Shown one piece after another: positions 26,551-34,618 of a stretch of DNA of 64,000 bases. The first letter of the stretch is position 1. The number at the start of each line of letters is the position of its first letter. This DNA comes from a bacterium (lineage in GTDB: Bacteria; Armatimonadota; Zipacnadia; Zipacnadales; Zipacnadaceae): the NCBI GenBank assembly GCA_030603495.1, contig JAUVXR010000002.1, positions 62,001-126,000 on the forward strand, written 5' to 3'. Under the pieces are notes generated by a model, which saw nothing but the letters and a program-made list of their open reading frames with translations, did no database searches and was not told the DNA's origin. The position numbers and the translations under genes were made by a program.

Positions 26551-26623
26551 TGGGCGGTGCAGGGCTTGAACCTGCGACCTCTTCCGTGTGAGGAAAGCGC
26601 TCTCCCGGCTGAGCTAACCGCCC
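26551..26623 (-). tRNA. tRNA-Val (CAC), CCA encoded
   Basis: Acceptor GGGCGGT/ACCGCCC, anticodon loop CTCACAC (CAC), T arm GCAGGTTCAAGCCCTGC, discriminator A, CCA encoded. Confidence 0.95.
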
Positions 26624-26648
26624 ACTTTGCCGGTCATACTCTAGCTGG

Positions 26649-26733
26649 TGCCGAGGGCGGGATTCGAACCCGCACGAACCTTGCGGTCACTAGCCCCTCA
26701 AGCTAGCGTGTCTGCCAATTCCACCACCTCGGC
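26649..26733 (-). tRNA. tRNA-Leu (GAG), CCA encoded
   Basis: Acceptor GCCGAGG/CCTCGGC, anticodon loop TTGAGGG (GAG), long variable arm with ACCGCAAGGT, T arm GCGGGTTCGAATCCCGC, discriminator A, CCA encoded. First gene of the cluster. Confidence 0.96.
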
Positions 26734-26833
26734 GCACCCCAAAGTATACCTCTCACGACCGGATTAGTCAAGCTACGAGATGCGAATCTAGGCCCGGTCG
26801 GCAGACTCCGATAACGCGGAAATATACTTGTCA

Positions 26834-26992
26834 TCATGACGTCCAGGAAGAAGCTTTGCTCGGCACGCGCAGGCCCAGTGGCAGGTAGGTAAAGACACCG
26901 GAGGTCAGCGGGCGGACGAACCCGCCGCGCACCAGCAGCTTATGACTGGGGATTTCCGCTTCCGCCGGCGTCGGATGGTGCGAGCTGCGGAT
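26834..26992 (-). pseudogene. proS: N-terminal fragment of prolyl-tRNA synthetase
   Basis: The minus-strand frame reads (I)[19 protein letters not shown] followed by [20 protein letters not shown] and [12 protein letters not shown]-stop. This matches the conserved class II ProRS N-terminus ('...paeAe..SH.Lm.RaG.irrl.[13 protein letters not shown]'). The initiator is ATC instead of ATG and the frame is lost after LRV, so only about 45 of some 570 residues remain. It lies just upstream of the tRNA cluster. An upstream open stretch ([20 protein letters not shown]) is not recognisable. The complete proS must lie elsewhere in the genome. Confidence 0.72.
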
Positions 26993-27169
26993 CGGGGAGC
27001 AGTAGACCTGTCCGGGGCGCTTCCCGCCGCCACGTCGCCACGTTGACCAGGCAGAATGTGGGTCGGCCTGGCGACTCCTTGTGAGGAAAGTAAGTCATCA
27101 CAGCTCCCTCGCCATCTTCCGCCAACTTAGAGCAAGAGATTCGGCGGCTCGTTCAAAGCATTCGCTGCG

Positions 27170-28375
27170 CTAGCTGCTTCCTTGCCAAACGCGCTCGAGG
27201 ACGAACCCCCTCGCAGCGTGAAGCGCAGACAAAGCAGAGCGATTGACATCGATGAAGTTGCCAAAATCGCGATCTTGTTCACGCACGCCGAGACGGTGAA
27301 GCTGGTCTATCTCTGCCTGAGCGTCGTCAAGCAAAGCAAGGTGGGCCTCGAACGTCTCTCTGTACGAGCCCCTTGAAGCTAGGGAGCATTGCCTGTGCAG
27401 GCACTGCAAGTAGTGTCGATACGATTGCTGCTCAGAATAGTCTGTAGACGTTGGCTGAGCACCAGAGAAAAGCACGTCAGCATAGTCTGAGCCGAGGTCC
27501 ACGTCGGGCCGAAGCGAATCGAGCGCGCCATCCCTGTAGGCTATGTCCAGGAAAGGCACTTTGAATTCGGACAACGCTTGCGGACAGTAGTACCACTTTG
27601 CCTTGCGCTTTATGTCGCCAGGTTGACGCTCGTGAAACTTCTCAGGCGCGAACGAACGCACATTAAGCCAAGTGCCGGATGCGATAGCGTCCACGCGTGC
27701 TGTAGCGAGGCAGAGCATCTGATGGCTGCCATAACCGAGGAGCACGTCCTTGTCTTGCAGCTTCAACCCAGCGCACAGAATCAGGAGATTGCCGAGCCAC
27801 ATTGAGTCGTCAACTAGGTATTGGGTCGCTGGATGCTCTGGGACGATGTAAACTCCGCCTACATCCCAGGCTTCGGCGGCATTTAGTGCCATCTCAATCT
27901 GATCCTCGAATCGGAGTGCTTCAGCGGAAAGGCACAACGTTGCAATGCGAGGCCTATCGGTTACCAGATTTGCGGCCTCGTCGATGACCGTGCTCTGCAC
28001 CGCCAACCAGTCATCATCGACACGTTCACCATAGAGTCCCGGGACCACGAATCTGTCCGCACACGCTGAGTCGTTCAAAGCCAGAAGACGCTGCAACAAG
28101 TCAACGAGGGCCGAACCTCCATCCAACATGCTTGTGGCGAAGTCGTCAGGCCAATAGTCGTGATTGACAAGTCGATGATGCGTCGCTCGTGGCTCGAAGA
28201 ACTGCGGATCCAGAAGGTTGCGGCCTCCGCATTTCACAATTTCTGAACCGAAGTGTTGGATCTGCTTGCGGGTCAGATCGCGAGGGCTTAGGATTACCGT
28301 AGCCTCTTCCCAACGCTCCAGCAGATGGCGGCAGTGTGCCATCATCCCATAGCCGAGCTGAAGGTAGAGTTCCAC
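27170..28375 (-). CDS. Unknown 401-residue protein, third gene of the nuclease-kinase operon
   Basis: I do not recognise a named family. The sequence has alternating beta/alpha character (EATVILSPRDLTRKQIQHFG, PRIATLCLSAEALRFEDQIE, WDVGGVYIVPEHPATQYLVD, DKDVLLGYGSHQMLCLATAR, VDAIASGTWLNVRSFAPEKF) that suggests a TIM-barrel-like fold. The late 'LLGYGS...A...VDAIASGTW' segment loosely recalls tRNA-guanine transglycosylase-type barrels, but catalytic residues cannot be confirmed. There is no signal peptide or membrane segment, so it is cytoplasmic. It starts 12 bases after the kinase gene stops and is surely co-transcribed with it. The C-terminal 100 residues are helical and may be an interaction domain. 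Confidence 0.7.
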   Translation of the reverse strand: MELYLQLGYGMMAHCRHLLERWEEATVILSPRDLTRKQIQHFGSEIVKCGGRNLLDPQFFEPRATHHRLVNHDYWPDDFATSMLDGGSALVDLLQRLLALNDSACADRFVVPGLYGERVDDDWLAVQSTVIDEAANLVTDRPRIATLCLSAEALRFEDQIEMALNAAEAWDVGGVYIVPEHPATQYLVDDSMWLGNLLILCAGLKLQDKDVLLGYGSHQMLCLATARVDAIASGTWLNVRSFAPEKFHERQPGDIKRKAKWYYCPQALSEFKVPFLDIAYRDGALDSLRPDVDLGSDYADVLFSGAQPTSTDYSEQQSYRHYLQCLHRQCSLASRGSYRETFEAHLALLDDAQAEIDQLHRLGVREQDRDFGNFIDVNRSALSALHAARGFVLERVWQGSS

Positions 28376-28387
28376 GAGCTTGCCTCC

Positions 28388-29257
28388 TTAACTCTCGTCC
28401 AGGTTCATTACCGCGCATATCGCGTCAAACCACTGCTTGGCCTGAGCGGCCGACGGCGGGCGCCGAGAGGGGTACTCATCCATCAGCACGGCAAAGAAGC
28501 CGCCCAATTGATTCTCTGGATCTTCGGGAATCTCAAGCGCCGGAGTGGTCATCTTTTCGGTTCTGCGCAGTATGTCCAATTGATCTCTAGCCCCGTCTGC
28601 GAAAGGATGCACGCCCAAAAGACATTCGTACGCCACCACGCCAATCGCGAACAGGTCCGCACGGATGTCGATCTTCTTCTTCAGATTGCGGAATTGCTCA
28701 GGAGCAGCGTATCCTGGTGTGTGAGGGCCGAACTGCGCTTCTGTCGGCGTTATGGACGTCTTGGCAAGATGCCGGGCGATCCCGAAGTCCAGAAGCCTAA
28801 AAGACGCATCTGGGCAAACCATGATGTTTTCCGGCTTAATGTCTCGATGGACTATTTTCTGTTCCTCCATCGCCACAGCCGCCTCAAGCAATACCCTGAC
28901 CAGTTTCAGAACGGTCGGCGTGCAGAGCCTCTGCTTTGCCTTTAGCTCGTTCCGAAGCGTCACGCCTTCGATGAACTCCTCAACGATGTAGACAGCGCAA
29001 CCGTCGACACGCTCAAATGCTCCCGAACCATATAACCGTGCTGTATTGGGGATTTCACACACTGTTGCCACTTCGACCTCACGTTCCAGTCTCAGTCGTT
29101 CGTCGGAATCCGACTCCGGCAGGACCTTTATCACAACCTTGCCATGGTCCTCGTGCACGCCATAGAAAACTGTCCTCTGTCCGCCGCGATCCAGTAGAGT
29201 AACCGCGCTAGTCTTGGGAATATTGGCCTCAACCTCCTGGGCGTTCATCTCTTGCAT
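28388..29257 (-). CDS. Serine/threonine protein kinase (soluble, single-domain)
   Basis: 289 residues, Hanks-type kinase: Gly-rich loop LLDRGGQRTVFYGV (degenerate), VVIKVLPES with Lys44, IVHRDIKPENIMV with the His-Arg-Asp triad at 137-139 and Asn144, LLDFGIARHL (Asp157), and APEQF. There is no transmembrane helix, PASTA or other sensor domain, unlike the PASTA kinase elsewhere in this window. The gene lies between a PD-(D/E)XK nuclease gene (13 bases upstream) and an unknown large protein (12 bases downstream). Standalone kinases in such tight operons often act as regulators or triggers in phage-defence systems; that role is inferred from context only. Confidence 0.88.
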   Translation of the reverse strand: MQEMNAQEVEANIPKTSAVTLLDRGGQRTVFYGVHEDHGKVVIKVLPESDSDERLRLEREVEVATVCEIPNTARLYGSGAFERVDGCAVYIVEEFIEGVTLRNELKAKQRLCTPTVLKLVRVLLEAAVAMEEQKIVHRDIKPENIMVCPDASFRLLDFGIARHLAKTSITPTEAQFGPHTPGYAAPEQFRNLKKKIDIRADLFAIGVVAYECLLGVHPFADGARDQLDILRRTEKMTTPALEIPEDPENQLGGFFAVLMDEYPSRRPPSAAQAKQWFDAICAVMNLDES

Positions 29258-29269
29258 GGATTTCCCCCG

Positions 29270-29989
29270 TTAACTGCTCTGAAGACGCCGGCCTATCCAT
29301 TCGTTGAACAGCCATGAGCCATAGGAAGCGGGAATGTGGCCCTTTCGAGCGCTCTCCAGGCGACGCACTCGACCGCCGTTGAGCAGTAGTATCCCCACGC
29401 CGGTTCGACGTGAACGGTCCAAAGCCGTACCGCTGGGGCTCTCGATGGGCGACAGGACATAGGATTGTGACGCGAACCACTGGTCAAGCTGGGCTTGCCG
29501 AAAAGCATTGCGCCAGTTCTTCATTTTCGCTTCCACAGCCACAATTGAACGGAGACCGAACACCCATTTGAGGGGCTTGGGCATCCATTTGCCTCCCGAT
29601 CGCGTGATCATATTGGCATCAAGGAGCCTCTCCAGCGTGCCCAGAAGTGTTCTTGGGTCGACACCAAGCGCGCCAATCAACATGCGCACATCGGCACCCT
29701 TCACACCCACAAGATGATGCATCACCTTGAGATCCACTGGCTTGAGTTCTAGTCGTGTCGCTGGCCAGCGAAAGGCCCTTGGCATATATTGGACAGCAAC
29801 AAGATCAGGGAATCCACTGTCCATCTGAGGCTCATGGAAAAGCGCTACATCGCCCTTCTGCCACCGGAAGCAAGCAGGGACAAACTCCTTGAAGTCCTCA
29901 ACTAGCTCAGCTTCGGGTCCCGCTGCCCCGTTGCGGGCCGCGAGGCCAATGCCGGGATTGCTTCCCCGGAATTCGATGATGTTCATCAT
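29270..29989 (-). CDS. PD-(D/E)XK nuclease-like protein with inserted winged helix
   Basis: Start MMNIIEFRGSNP chosen for AAGGAG 4-7 bases upstream. The restriction-endonuclease-like core is readable: conserved Glu in helix 1 (GPEAELVEDFKEF), Asp62 in SGFPDLVAVQY, the E-x-K pair Glu153/Lys155 in SIVAVEAKMKNW, then the family's NAFRQAQLDQWFASQSYVLS. Between the Asp and the Glu-x-Lys lies a winged-helix-like stretch (residues 85-135: LKVMHHLVGVKGADVRMLIG ... LLGTLERLLDANMITRSGGK). The fold predicts DNA binding and cleavage or at least recognition. It is the first gene of a three-gene operon with a kinase and an unknown protein. Confidence 0.75.
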   Translation of the reverse strand: MMNIIEFRGSNPGIGLAARNGAAGPEAELVEDFKEFVPACFRWQKGDVALFHEPQMDSGFPDLVAVQYMPRAFRWPATRLELKPVDLKVMHHLVGVKGADVRMLIGALGVDPRTLLGTLERLLDANMITRSGGKWMPKPLKWVFGLRSIVAVEAKMKNWRNAFRQAQLDQWFASQSYVLSPIESPSGTALDRSRRTGVGILLLNGGRVRRLESARKGHIPASYGSWLFNEWIGRRLQSS

Positions 29990-30062
29990 CAGCTCCTTCT
30001 TTACCATAGCACTCCTATTTATGGCTTGTCAACACGCAGGTAACGTACACCCAGACGCCTGA

Positions 30063-30650
30063 CATATACGGAAATCTGGTCAGTCAGCGACGCAGCACCA
30101 CTACGGCGACTATAGCGACCGTCGGGCAACTACTCAAGGCCAATCACTTCCCGCCAGGAACCGCGCCAGTCTGGCGGTCGTCTGCACCAATAGGGCGGTT
30201 GCGTACGCTCTGCCAAATGGCGCACCGACTCTGGCAGCCGAGCCCTATTATCCGTTTGATCAAGCTGCAATGTGGTTCCCCCAGCATGGCGTCTCGCAGG
30301 CTGTCATAGGGCTTTCCTCCTTTTGGCAAACGCCCCTTGAATCGTATCTTCTCATGTTCGAGTTGCCCAAGCAACTGAAGGTATACACTCCCCAGTCAAG
30401 CAGCAGGTACCACCCTCGCGCAGCCTGGGGACTCGAAGAGCTCAGGGACAGGTGTAACCAAGGTGCAGTTGACTATTTGATAGCACCCGACCTATCGGGT
30501 TTGAGCTTTCCCTGGACGGACCCTAGATTCCGGATCATCAACCCGAGAGAAATCGCTCTTCTTGCGTCCGACCAAGCCAAGGGCTTCACCTATGTCACTA
30601 CGTTCTCTGCCCACGGCAGGAGCCTGATCTTGTGCCGCGTTGACAAATAG
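30063..30650 (+). other. Open frame with protein-like C-terminus, probable remnant of an unidentified gene
   Basis: A plus-strand frame open from a TGA at 30060 has no ATG until 30270, yet its sequence looks like real protein (AVAYALPNGAPTLAAEPYYP, RYHPRAAWGLEELRDRCNQG, PWTDPRFRIINPREIALLAS, ending SLILCRVDK). The ending recalls the C-terminus of membrane glycosyltransferase-like proteins, but no family is certain. The 5' part is absent, so it is likely a truncated gene. Confidence 0.35.
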
Positions 30651-30703
30651 CCACGGACGCAAGCTGAGTCACTGGGCAATGCCCTTTGGCCGGCGAGACG
30701 CAG

Positions 30704-31021
30704 TCAGCCAGAGCGGGAGCGGAGGCCAAGCAGCAAGCCGAGCAGAAAACCGACGGCCATGGGAAGATTGTAGGCGAGCGCGCTGACCCCGGCTTGCAGC
30801 GCATCCCCAGCCAGACCCGGGACGGGCTTCAAATGCTCAAAAAAGGCCGCCCAGTCCCACTCGACCAGACCGTAGTAGCCGAGGATCTGGACCGCGATGA
30901 ACAGGACAACAACCAGACAGCCCAGCGCCCGTGCTGCCGACTTCAATGCCAGCACGGCCAGCCAGCCCAGCAGTATGCCGAGCGCTGCGCTTACTATGAT
31001 TGAGACTACGTAACTGGGCAT
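30704..31021 (-). CDS. FUN14-domain membrane protein
   Basis: 105 residues, with two N-terminal hydrophobic helices (VVSIIVSAALGILLGWLAVL; ALGCLVVVLFIAVQILGYYG), a conserved 'GLVEWDWAAFFEHL' segment, and a C-terminal Gly-rich helix (NLPMAVGFLLGLLLGLR). This is the FUN14 pattern known from small bacterial and archaeal membrane proteins of unknown function. The start ATG is clear; a GGGAG-like site is not obvious. Confidence 0.75.
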   Translation of the reverse strand: MPSYVVSIIVSAALGILLGWLAVLALKSAARALGCLVVVLFIAVQILGYYGLVEWDWAAFFEHLKPVPGLAGDALQAGVSALAYNLPMAVGFLLGLLLGLRSRSG

Positions 31022-31079
31022 CTGTGATCACAGAGAAGTGGGTTCGCGCCACGCTAGGAGGCGGCCTGGGGACCCCAGA

Positions 31080-33500
31080 TCATCTAGTCGCGTACACATG
31101 CACATCGTGCGGAGCAAAACTGTCTTGGAAGGTGCCGATGGGTGCAGTGAAGTCAGCCCTAGGCGAACCCAATCCCGACGTTCGGACCTCGACGTGTTCA
31201 TCTGGGCTTGGTTCGCCGCGGGTGCCCTGATCGTTGCACGTGATCGCGCGGTGCTCAAACATAACACTTAGCTGGCGCGCTGCAATGTCGGGCAGAGCAA
31301 AGTCCGCTATGACACCCCGGTCTGACGTATTGACCACGACAATGTAGTCGCCGCCGTCGTAGTGCCAGGCGGCCAGATGCAGATCACCGTCGCTGGCCGT
31401 CGGCAGCAGGCGGTGTTTCCCCTGCAAGAACACCGGCGAGAGCCACTGCAGCTCGCGGTTGATCTGGGGCAGCGTTGCCCACAGGTCGGGGGCATCCTGA
31501 CGCAGCCGGAACCGCCTCGTGCCCGGATAGCTGGGAATATCATACCCGTAATAGATCAACCCGGTAGCGCCGTGGACAAGCGCCAGATATGTCATCGCCC
31601 GCACCTCGGCCGAAGTCGGCTGCCGGCCGGAGTCGCTGGGGTCCAGGGCCGCGTCCTCGTACCAGGCCCGCCCGGCCGCCTGGATGACCGCCCACACTGG
31701 GCGCTCGCCATCGGTTGCCTCCACCGCCGCAGCGACGATACGTGCTAGAGAAGTTATCGGCGCCCTGGGCACGGGCAGTGACCAAGCAACCACAATGTCG
31801 GCGAAGTCGCTATAGTAGGGCAGCAGTGAGGGCGAACTAAGGGCCATCAGCGTGGGGTGCGCTGGACTCATTATTTCTAGCTCCTGACACACGGCCGCAG
31901 CCACTTCCGGCGGGGCGGTCTGCTGATCTGGCCGCGGCAGCACGTACCAGCCCAGGAGGGCCGAATTGCCCCCGAACTTGCGCACCAGGTTTTCCCACAA
32001 GTCGCGGCTCGGAGCGGGAATGCCGAGGCCTGTCCGGGGTCCAAGTATGCGTGGCGAAGAGACAATTAGGGATATGCCTTGGTTGTGCGCTTCATCGGCG
32101 AAGGCATAGCTGGCCCGGGACGAGGGAACAACCGCGAAGTTGAAACCGGCACCGGCGATAGGTGCCAGGTCAGTCGACTCGCAAACGTAATAGATGCCGC
32201 GTGGCAATATGGGCATGCCGTTCAGCCACAGCCGACGGTGACGATCGTAGCCTACTTCCGCGGCGGAGGGCGGTAGCCGTTTCAGCACAAGCTGCAAGCT
32301 CTGGCTAAGCTCACCACTGGGTGTGGCCGCCGTGATCAACGTCGTGTAGTTGCCACTGAGCAAGTTATCGGCAGACATGGTGATGACAAAGCGGGTCGGC
32401 CCAATCCGAGTAATGCCGCCGTTGTGCTCCGTCACCTTTGTTCCGGTTTCCGAGATCTCCGCAGTCAGTTCGAGTCGGCGGGCGATATTCTCAACGGCGT
32501 TTATCTGGCCGACAATCTCCAGTGTGTCGATCGGTATGCTGGATAGGAGCGTGCTGCGGAAGGCCGGTTGGGTGAATTGAGCTTCGATCAGTCCAGGGGC
32601 AAGCGTCTGCTGGTGGTCATATATCTCGCCGCTGTCGTCGTCCCTGACTACGAGCTGGAGGGTATGGGGCAAATCGAGCGGCAAGGCGTAGTCAAGATCC
32701 AGCACACCGGTGCCGTTAGCCTTAATGCGCGCCTCTTGCTCCACCCGTTTTCCGTTGCCCCGCTGGTCTACCGCGACAAGCACTACCTGCAGCTCGCGAC
32801 TACGGGAGCTATGGTTGTCTAGACGGACGGTAGTCCGTCGCTTATTGGGCAGCTCATACACCGTTCCCTTACGCACAATCGTCGCCGCCACCTCGTCGGG
32901 GTAGGGGCGCAAGGCCACCTGGTCAACGTAGAATTTCCCCGGACCGGTAAAGCGGAGGATTGGCACCACCTGGCGCGCACCGGGGAGAGCTTCAAACTGC
33001 CACGAGAGCAGACTCCAGTCTTTGGATTCTGGGATATTTTTGGCCTCGGCCTGCAGCGCACGGGTCTGCCACTCCTGTTCGCGGAAATCCTCGGCGAAGG
33101 TCACCAACGACATCTGCACGTCGGGCTCCTGCTCGGTGCGATAATAGCAGGTCAACAACATCTTGTTGCTGCCCAGCTCGCTCATCTCGATCGGCGGTGC
33201 ATACACATCGAACAGAATGAGCTGCTCGGCACTTTCCATCAGCAAGCAGTTGCGGCTCTTGTAGCCCTGCTGGACTACCCTAAGATTCGCCTGAGACCCA
33301 GGCTCGGGCGGAAAGGTACGCCAGCCGACCGGCATTCCCGCCACATCCAGCTCTTCAAATCCCCCATTTGAGAGCAGATTCCCAGCATAAGCGCCGCCAG
33401 GCAGACTGAGCAAAGATGTGATCGCCGCCAGCACCAGCACCATGCGCGTGGTTTGTCCGGCTAAGATCAGCGTTGAATAGGGACACTTGCTACGAGTCAT
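31080..33500 (-). CDS. Secreted carbohydrate-active-type protein with CBM-like N-terminus and TIM-barrel-like domain
   Basis: 806 residues. GGAGGCGG precedes the ATG, and a signal peptide ends at GGAYA. The first 150 residues start NLLSNGGFEELDVAGMPVGW, the typical 'NGGFE' entry of carbohydrate-binding beta-sandwiches. Beta-rich domains follow, then from about residue 420 a barrel-like region (RRLWLNGMPILPRGIYYVCE ... APIAGAGFNFAVVPSS ... GNSALLGWYVLPRPDQQTAP ... LALVHGATGLIYYGYDIPSY) as in glycoside-hydrolase-like proteins with 'GwYv.DEP' segments, where the usual acidic pair is not clear. A closing beta domain ends DVHVYATR. Catalytic residues cannot be assigned, so the substrate is unknown. 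Confidence 0.72.
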   Translation of the reverse strand: MTRSKCPYSTLILAGQTTRMVLVLAAITSLLSLPGGAYAGNLLSNGGFEELDVAGMPVGWRTFPPEPGSQANLRVVQQGYKSRNCLLMESAEQLILFDVYAPPIEMSELGSNKMLLTCYYRTEQEPDVQMSLVTFAEDFREQEWQTRALQAEAKNIPESKDWSLLSWQFEALPGARQVVPILRFTGPGKFYVDQVALRPYPDEVAATIVRKGTVYELPNKRRTTVRLDNHSSRSRELQVVLVAVDQRGNGKRVEQEARIKANGTGVLDLDYALPLDLPHTLQLVVRDDDSGEIYDHQQTLAPGLIEAQFTQPAFRSTLLSSIPIDTLEIVGQINAVENIARRLELTAEISETGTKVTEHNGGITRIGPTRFVITMSADNLLSGNYTTLITAATPSGELSQSLQLVLKRLPPSAAEVGYDRHRRLWLNGMPILPRGIYYVCESTDLAPIAGAGFNFAVVPSSRASYAFADEAHNQGISLIVSSPRILGPRTGLGIPAPSRDLWENLVRKFGGNSALLGWYVLPRPDQQTAPPEVAAAVCQELEIMSPAHPTLMALSSPSLLPYYSDFADIVVAWSLPVPRAPITSLARIVAAAVEATDGERPVWAVIQAAGRAWYEDAALDPSDSGRQPTSAEVRAMTYLALVHGATGLIYYGYDIPSYPGTRRFRLRQDAPDLWATLPQINRELQWLSPVFLQGKHRLLPTASDGDLHLAAWHYDGGDYIVVVNTSDRGVIADFALPDIAARQLSVMFEHRAITCNDQGTRGEPSPDEHVEVRTSGLGSPRADFTAPIGTFQDSFAPHDVHVYATR

Positions 33501-33573
33501 TATCCGCCTCCGTTCTCGGCCCAGGGATTCGCGTGGCAGTTGAATCTCCTGCTACCTTGATTCACCGCAGCGG

Positions 33574-34500
33574 CTATTCTCCCTGCCCATCGGTTACCAC
33601 ATAGATGTGCCGGGTCAGCCTCCCCTTGACCACCTGTACCTCTTGGTGGATGCAAAACCCCAGTTGTCGGAGCAGGCGCCGTTCGTCAGCGCCAACCACC
33701 ACGGCCATCCGCCTGACTTGGCTGCGCAGATTGAGCAGAATATCAGTGTGCAGGCCGGGAGCAACCGGGGCAGAATGGCCGTAGGGAAGATCAACCACCG
33801 CCGCATCAAAGCTTCCGGCGATAGTGCAAGCGTCACCGACGAAAATGTTGGGAGACAACCGTAGCGCCCGCAGGTTGGCAGCGGCCTGGTGAGCCAGCGC
33901 TGGGCTTATCTCCATGCCCCAGGCGTGAATACCGTCAGCGAGGGCCTCAGCCACCACTGTTCCACTGCCACAGCACGGATCTAGCAGAAGATCGCCAGGA
34001 GCCGCCACTAGGTTCACCAGCGCCCGGGCCATCCGGGGCGCCAGCGCATGAGAGTAATGGTAAGGACGCCGAACCCCAGCCCGCCAGCGCTGTGCGCTGC
34101 GCGAGATGATAGGCCCGAAATGCCAGCCATCATGGGTGACCACCACCGCAAGCTCCGTTCGCGGATAGTCAAGGTTAGGACGGCCCGATATCAAGTCAGC
34201 GATAGCTTTCTTCAACTCAGTCGCGCTAACTGCCGCCTTAGGCCCAGGCCGGAAGACCTCGATACGGTAGCCCTCAAGCTGAAGCTCAAGCTGGCCTACG
34301 GCCTCTTGCAATTCGGGCCAGTCGCTACCGGTGGCGACTTGCTCGCCGCACAAGCGGATGTAGGCAGCGCGAGTAACGTCTGCACCCATCGCCCCCACAG
34401 CAACTCGGCCTTGGGGTGTGCAACCAGCCACCGCCCACAACTCGGCGCGAGCCAGATCGAGTTCCTCGTCCGGCCCCATCAGCAGATAGAAATGGGCCAA
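33574..34500 (-). CDS. Trm11/TrmG10-like tRNA (guanine-N2) methyltransferase
   Basis: 308 residues. N-terminal ferredoxin-like/THUMP-type region, then the methyltransferase domain with the SAM motif LLLDPCCGSGTVVAEALADG (residues about 168-187) and the catalytic AAVVDLPYGHSAP (usual DPPYG). The preceding HFGPIISRSAQRWRAGVRRP matches the family's RPY/HP region (YHYSHALAPRMARALVNL). Relatives make N2-methylguanosine at tRNA position 10. DLPYG instead of DPPYG is a mild oddity. The gene overlaps no neighbour and sits between the secreted GH-like gene and an HD-GYP regulator. Confidence 0.85.
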   Translation of the reverse strand: MAHFYLLMGPDEELDLARAELWAVAGCTPQGRVAVGAMGADVTRAAYIRLCGEQVATGSDWPELQEAVGQLELQLEGYRIEVFRPGPKAAVSATELKKAIADLISGRPNLDYPRTELAVVVTHDGWHFGPIISRSAQRWRAGVRRPYHYSHALAPRMARALVNLVAAPGDLLLDPCCGSGTVVAEALADGIHAWGMEISPALAHQAAANLRALRLSPNIFVGDACTIAGSFDAAVVDLPYGHSAPVAPGLHTDILLNLRSQVRRMAVVVGADERRLLRQLGFCIHQEVQVVKGRLTRHIYVVTDGQGE

Positions 34501-34618
34501 TCACCCCCACCCCCTGGGGGACTGCCAACGCAGGTGCAACTGCAGCAATAGTGAGGCTCGCCGCCGAGTCTGGGGCACGGCCCAACCAGTGCGCTATGCG
34601 GGCCCCCGCCGGCAGACG

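Noticed and set aside
26940-27125. 61-codon frame starting [16 protein letters not shown]
   Set aside because: It is out of frame with the proS fragment in its 3' half, and its 5' half shows no family similarity.
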